Source: JBMTVT01 sp049451635 (GTDB taxonomy: Bacteria; Bacteroidota; Bacteroidia; Flavobacteriales; Flavobacteriaceae). Taken from it: 16,513 bases of DNA. Position 1 is the stretch's first letter. Each line of letters opens with the position of its first letter. The notes under the pieces are model-generated. The model saw nothing but the letters and a program-made list of their open reading frames with translations. It made no database searches and was not told the origin of the DNA. The position numbers and the translations under genes are program-made. This document shows, piece by piece, positions 13,368-16,513 of this stretch. The stretch lies in NCBI GenBank assembly GCA_049451635.1, contig JBMTVT010000047.1:1-16513 (forward strand), read 5' to 3'.

Positions 13368-13778
13368 TTATTTTCCTGAATAGGTCACAAAATTTCTTGG
13401 AGTTTCGTAAAGTGTAACCTCTAATTCTAAGTGTGCATCTATTTTAGCTTTAATTATATTATAGATGACCACTACTATATTTTCGGCGGTAGGATTTAAG
13501 GTTTTAAACTCTTCAACTTCCTCATTCAGGTTTTTATGATCGAATTTTTCTTCTATTTCTGTTTCTATAATCTGCTTTAGAATTTTCATGTCCATAACAA
13601 AGCCTGTTTCTGGATGAATTTCACCTTTAACAGAAACAATCAACTCATAATTATGCCCATGATAATTAGGGTTTGCACATTTACCAAAAACAGTGGCATT
13701 TCGTGCGTCCGTCCAATCGGCATTATACAATCTATGTGCCGCATTAAAATGGGCCTTTCTACTAACTGTTACTTTCAT
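13368..13778 (-). CDS. queD: 6-pyruvoyl/6-carboxy-tetrahydropterin synthase family protein (PTPS/QueD)
   Basis: A 136-residue T-fold enzyme acting on 7,8-dihydroneopterin triphosphate. The zinc ligands are His15 (FNAAHRL), His40 and His42 (NYHGHNYE). The catalytic set is Cys34, Asp80-His81 (FDHKNLN) and Glu125 (YETPRN). PTAEN (96-100) is the pterin-binding segment. The cysteine precedes HGH by five residues (C-x5-HGH), as in animal 6-pyruvoyltetrahydropterin synthase (GKCNNPNGHGHNY), whereas typical QueD has C-x3-HGH. It may therefore make 6-pyruvoyltetrahydropterin rather than, or as well as, the queuosine precursor. No queC, queE or queF is in this window to settle it. The start codon overlaps the idi stop (ATGA). 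Confidence 0.88.
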   Translation of the reverse strand: MKVTVSRKAHFNAAHRLYNADWTDARNATVFGKCANPNYHGHNYELIVSVKGEIHPETGFVMDMKILKQIIETEIEEKFDHKNLNEEVEEFKTLNPTAENIVVVIYNIIKAKIDAHLELEVTLYETPRNFVTYSGK

Positions 13779-14299
13779 GAGCTTACATTTATATGTTCGT
13801 AGAATTTATCAAAAATTACTTTAAACCATGCCGTATATAATTCTGGGTGAAGCGAAATATCAACTTTAACCTCTTCTAATGGCATCCATTTCCAGCTAGC
13901 TACCTCGTCTGGATTAATAGTAGGTTTTTCATTGTATTTCCCTAGCATTACATGGTCATATTCATGCTCAGTCAAGCCATTATCAAATGGTGCTTTATAA
14001 ATAAAAGAAATAGAGTCTTGCAAATCTACAACAAAACCCATTTCTTCCATTAAACGTCTTTTCCCTGCTTCAATATTTGTTTCTCCTTCTCGCTGATGGC
14101 TGCAACAAGTGTTTGTCCAAAGTCCAGGAGAATGGTATTTACTTAAAGCACGTTGCTGTAACATTAATTCATTTTTATCATTAAAGATAAAAACAGAAAA
14201 TGCCCTATGTAATAAGGCTTTTTCATGGGCTTCCATTTTAGGCATCAATCCTATTTGCTCATCATTTTCATTAACAAGAATTACTTTTTCCTCTTTCAT
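13775..14299 (-). CDS. idi: Isopentenyl-diphosphate delta-isomerase, type I
   Basis: A 174-residue Nudix-fold enzyme converting isopentenyl diphosphate to dimethylallyl diphosphate for isoprenoid synthesis in the cytosol. His25 and His32 (EAHEKALLHRAF) and His68 are metal ligands. Cys66 in TNTCCSHQ is the catalytic cysteine, and Glu111/Glu113 in TEHEYDH complete the active site. A Nudix-like helix is at EAGKRRLMEEMGF (77-89). The residue after SH is usually Pro (SHP) but is Gln here, a mild oddity. It is the first gene of the idi-queD-manA operon: its TGA stop overlaps the next ATG by 4 bp, suggesting coupled translation. It is divergent from prfC across 218 bp. Confidence 0.95.
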   Translation of the reverse strand: MKEEKVILVNENDEQIGLMPKMEAHEKALLHRAFSVFIFNDKNELMLQQRALSKYHSPGLWTNTCCSHQREGETNIEAGKRRLMEEMGFVVDLQDSISFIYKAPFDNGLTEHEYDHVMLGKYNEKPTINPDEVASWKWMPLEEVKVDISLHPELYTAWFKVIFDKFYEHINVSS

Positions 14300-14487
14300 C
14301 TGTGCAATTTCATTTTTTTAATTTGTCAGATGTAATTCGCATAGAATATGTTAATTAAAAATAATATCATAGACAATGCTCATTTCATAAAAAAACAAAA
14401 ATACCAAGTAAATTTTTAAAAAGCATTATTATGGTTAGAAATTTAAAAAGTGCCTCAAACTTCTATCCTTAATGATGTTTTAAATAT

Positions 14488-14495
14488 TATATTTG
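14488..14495 (+). promoter_or_regulatory. -7 box for prfC
   Basis: TATATTTG, followed by C, matches TAnnTTTG and lies 23 bp before the prfC ATG. No clear TTG is present at the expected -33 distance. Confidence 0.5.
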
Positions 14496-14517
14496 CAACC
14501 CATTTGCACAAACATTT

Positions 14518-16107
14518 ATGAGTTTTTTAAAAGAAATACAACGCAGGCGAACTTTTGGTATTATTTCCCACCCCGATGCAGGTAAAACCACTTTAACAGA
14601 AAAACTGCTCCTTTTTGGTGGTGCTATACAAGAAGCTGGAGCTGTAAAAAGCAACAAAATAAAAAAAGGTGCCACCAGTGACTTTATGGAAATTGAACGC
14701 CAACGTGGAATTTCAGTGGCCACTTCTGTTTTAGCTTTTGAATATGATGGGATAAAAATTAATATTCTAGACACCCCGGGACATAAAGATTTTGCTGAAG
14801 ATACTTTTAGAACGCTTACTGCGGTTGATAGTGTAATTGTAGTTATTGATGTTGCAAAAGGAGTTGAGGAACAAACTGAAAAATTGGTTGAAGTTTGTAG
14901 AATGCGAAATATACCCATGATTGTTTTTATTAACAAGATGGATAGAGAGGGTAAAGATGCTTTCGATCTATTGGATGAAATTGAACAAAAACTCGGTTTA
15001 AAAGTTGTCCCTCTAAGTTTTCCAATAGGTATGGGCTATGATTTTAAAGGCATTTATAACATTTGGGAAAAAAATATCAATCTTTTTAGTGGAGATAGTA
15101 GAAAAGATATTGAGGAAACCATTGAAATATCGGATTTATCCTCCTCTGAATTGGATAATCTAGTAGGTGAAAAAGCAGCAAATAGATTAAGAGAAGAAAT
15201 AGAACTTGTTGAAGGTATTTATCCAGCTTTTGATAAAGAAGATTATCTAACCGGTAAATTACAACCAGTATTTTTTGGTTCTGCTTTAAATAACTTTGGC
15301 GTTAGGGAATTACTTGATTGCTTTATTGAAATTGCCCCAAAACCAAGACCTAAGCATAGTGAAGAACGTTTAGTGGACCCTAATGAAGATAAGTTTACTG
15401 GCTTTGTTTTTAAAATACATGCCAATATGGATCCAAATCATAGAGACCGTTTGGCCTTTGTAAAAATAGTTTCAGGGAAATTTGAAAGAAACAAACCATA
15501 CCTGCATGTAAGGCATAACAAGAAAATGAAATTTTCTAGTCCAAATGCTTTTTTTGCTGAGAAAAAAGAAATTGTAGATGTTTCGTTTCCTGGTGATATT
15601 GTTGGTTTACATGACACTGGGAATTTCAAAATTGGTGACACTTTAACTGAAGGAGAAATTATAAACTACAAAGGTATACCTAATTTTTCACCTGAGCATT
15701 TTAGATATATTAACAACGCCGACCCATTAAAATCGAAACAACTTTTTAAGGGTATTGACCAATTGATGGATGAAGGTGTTGCTCAATTATTTACTTTAGA
15801 ACTTAACGGTAGAAAAGTAATTGGAACTGTAGGTGCACTTCAATATGAGGTGATTCAATACCGGCTTGAACACGAATATGGTGCAAAATGCACTTATGAA
15901 AACTTGAATGTTTATAAAGCATGCTGGGTAGATCCTAAAAACTCAAAATCTGAAGAATACAAAGAATTTGTGAGAGTTAAACAGCGGTTTTTAGCCAAGG
16001 ACAAACAAAACCAATTGGTATTTTTGGCAGATTCTGCCTTTTCGTTACAGATGACACAACAAAAATACCCCAATGTAAAACTTCATTTTACTTCAGAATT
16101 TGAATAA
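14518..16107 (+). CDS. prfC: Peptide chain release factor 3 (RF3)
   Basis: A 529-residue translational GTPase that recycles RF1/RF2 from ribosomes after peptide release, the same size as E. coli RF3. The G domain is complete: G1 SHPDAGKTT (17-25), the switch region with ERQRGISV (60-67), G3 DTPGHKDF (85-92) and G4 NKMDREG (139-145). The long SNKIKKGATSDFMEIE segment before the switch distinguishes RF3 from EF-G. The later part includes FVFKIHANMDPNHRDR (domain II) and the C-terminal VGALQYEVIQYRLEHEYGA, characteristic of RF3. Domains IV/V of EF-G are absent, as expected. The ATG start agrees with the family N-terminus FLKEIQRRRTFGIISHPD. I see no strong terminator directly after it. Confidence 0.97.
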   Translation: MSFLKEIQRRRTFGIISHPDAGKTTLTEKLLLFGGAIQEAGAVKSNKIKKGATSDFMEIERQRGISVATSVLAFEYDGIKINILDTPGHKDFAEDTFRTLTAVDSVIVVIDVAKGVEEQTEKLVEVCRMRNIPMIVFINKMDREGKDAFDLLDEIEQKLGLKVVPLSFPIGMGYDFKGIYNIWEKNINLFSGDSRKDIEETIEISDLSSSELDNLVGEKAANRLREEIELVEGIYPAFDKEDYLTGKLQPVFFGSALNNFGVRELLDCFIEIAPKPRPKHSEERLVDPNEDKFTGFVFKIHANMDPNHRDRLAFVKIVSGKFERNKPYLHVRHNKKMKFSSPNAFFAEKKEIVDVSFPGDIVGLHDTGNFKIGDTLTEGEIINYKGIPNFSPEHFRYINNADPLKSKQLFKGIDQLMDEGVAQLFTLELNGRKVIGTVGALQYEVIQYRLEHEYGAKCTYENLNVYKACWVDPKNSKSEEYKEFVRVKQRFLAKDKQNQLVFLADSAFSLQMTQQKYPNVKLHFTSEFE

Positions 16108-16235
16108 AATCATTGATGTATTTTGTCGATTTTTTATTCTTAATCGATATTTAAAATGCTTTTACCGAATATTTTAACCCCTGATATATAGATTTTTTAA
16201 ATTTAAAGTAGAATCAGCCCCAAATTGATCTACTT

Positions 16236-16465
16236 ATGGGAACACTAAATAATGTTTACAGCAATAATGATATTACTGTAACTTACAAACCTTGTAAATG
16301 CATAAACGCTGAGCGTTGTGCTAGAGAACTTTCGAACGTTTTTAGACACTCTGTATAATCCCATGGATTGACTTTGATGGTGCTCCAGTTAAAAAAATCA
16401 TTAATCAAGTTAAAAAATTCCCATCTGGTGCATTAAAGTTTCATTTCAATAAAGAAGTTGCTTAA
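16236..16465 (+). pseudogene. Frameshifted (4Fe-4S) mono-cluster protein (YjdI-like, Fer4_19)
   Basis: From ATG 16236 the first 40 codons read YSNNDITVTYKPCKCINAE, then RCARELSNVFRHSV, and stop at TAA 16356-16358. Frame 2 continues the same protein as IPWIDFDGAPVKKIINQVKK, then FPSGALKFHF, to TAA 16463-16465. Together these match the small iron-sulfur proteins with C-x5-C, VF, PWI and CPSGAL motifs. Two independent defects are visible: a frameshift around 16351-16357 (one base missing, or two extra) and Phe in place of the Cys of the CPSGAL motif. Intact homologues of about 70 residues are often encoded beside an acetyltransferase, which is not visible here. Confidence 0.75.
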
Positions 16466-16466
16466 A

Positions 16467-16505
16467 TCAAAAAAGCCTTTGAAAATAATTCAAAGGCTTT
16501 TTTGA
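16467..16505. terminator. Perfect 17-bp terminator stem
   Basis: TCAAAAAAGCCTTTGAA (16467-16483) pairs without mismatch with TTCAAAGGCTTTTTTGA (16489-16505) over an AATAA loop. It starts 2 bp after the iron-sulfur pseudogene and has T tracts in both directions. Confidence 0.85.
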
Positions 16506-16513
16506 TTATACTT

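Noticed and set aside
1..16513. A previously undescribed defence, toxin-antitoxin or biosynthetic system.
   Set aside because: Every intact gene either belongs to a known family or is a single small unknown. No cluster of unknown genes with shared regulation is present.

Overview
The window looks like chromosomal DNA of a member of the Bacteroidota, most likely the Flavobacteriaceae. The DNA is strongly AT-rich and genes lack Shine-Dalgarno sequences. Several starts are preceded by the TAnnTTTG -7 box of Bacteroidota promoters. The gene content fits too: a TonB-receptor-type outer-membrane barrel with a glycine-rich C-terminus, a DUF4369-like lipoprotein, and a type I isopentenyl-diphosphate isomerase. 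Most of the window is ordinary housekeeping sequence interrupted by decayed genes and one complete insertion sequence. I found no CRISPR array, toxin-antitoxin pair, prophage or defence island, and nothing that amounts to a new multi-gene system.

Layout. (1) 1-751: an internal scrap of an apparent IS982-type transposase abuts the C-terminal 229 codons of an outer-membrane beta-barrel protein, so position ~60 is a rearrangement or assembly junction. (2) 752-1220: about 470 bp with no gene but three strong terminator hairpins. (3) 1221-4358: fabH (minus) and htpG (plus), transcribed divergently. (4) 4532-5800: a complete IS3-family element, IS407-like, with long inverted repeats and an A AAA AAG frameshift signal. 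To its right is the tail of a disrupted YD-motif gene. (5) 6141-8062: a MOSC-domain protein and a DEAD-box RNA helicase. (6) 8117-9151: a membrane-protein pseudogene with one nonsense codon and two frameshifts. (7) 9227-10524: a secreted D-Ala-D-Ala dipeptidase and an AlkB-like dioxygenase, divergent with only 29 bp between them. (8) 10525-11107: a repeat-rich non-coding stretch with what looks like an orphaned gene leader. (9) 11108-12278: a DUF4369-like lipoprotein, tRNA-Thr(UGU) and a small conserved-looking helical protein. (10) 12398-14299: a tight minus-strand operon idi / PTPS-QueD / manA. (11) 14518-16107: prfC (RF3). (12) 16236-16465: a frameshifted (4Fe-4S)-protein pseudogene closed by a perfect 17-bp terminator stem.

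The genes do not form one pathway. The only convincing operon is idi-queD-manA, which joins isoprenoid, pterin or queuosine, and sugar-phosphate steps. The overall theme is gene decay: five broken loci in 16.5 kb, with lesions of different kinds (truncation, nonsense, frameshift, loss of a cluster cysteine) that are not all explained by homopolymer sequencing error. The most useful leads are the IS982/receptor junction, the promoter-like box created at the IS boundary, the symmetric elements upstream of htpG, the repeated ATCGATGAAATGCATT motif near 10.7 kb, and the triple-terminator gap.
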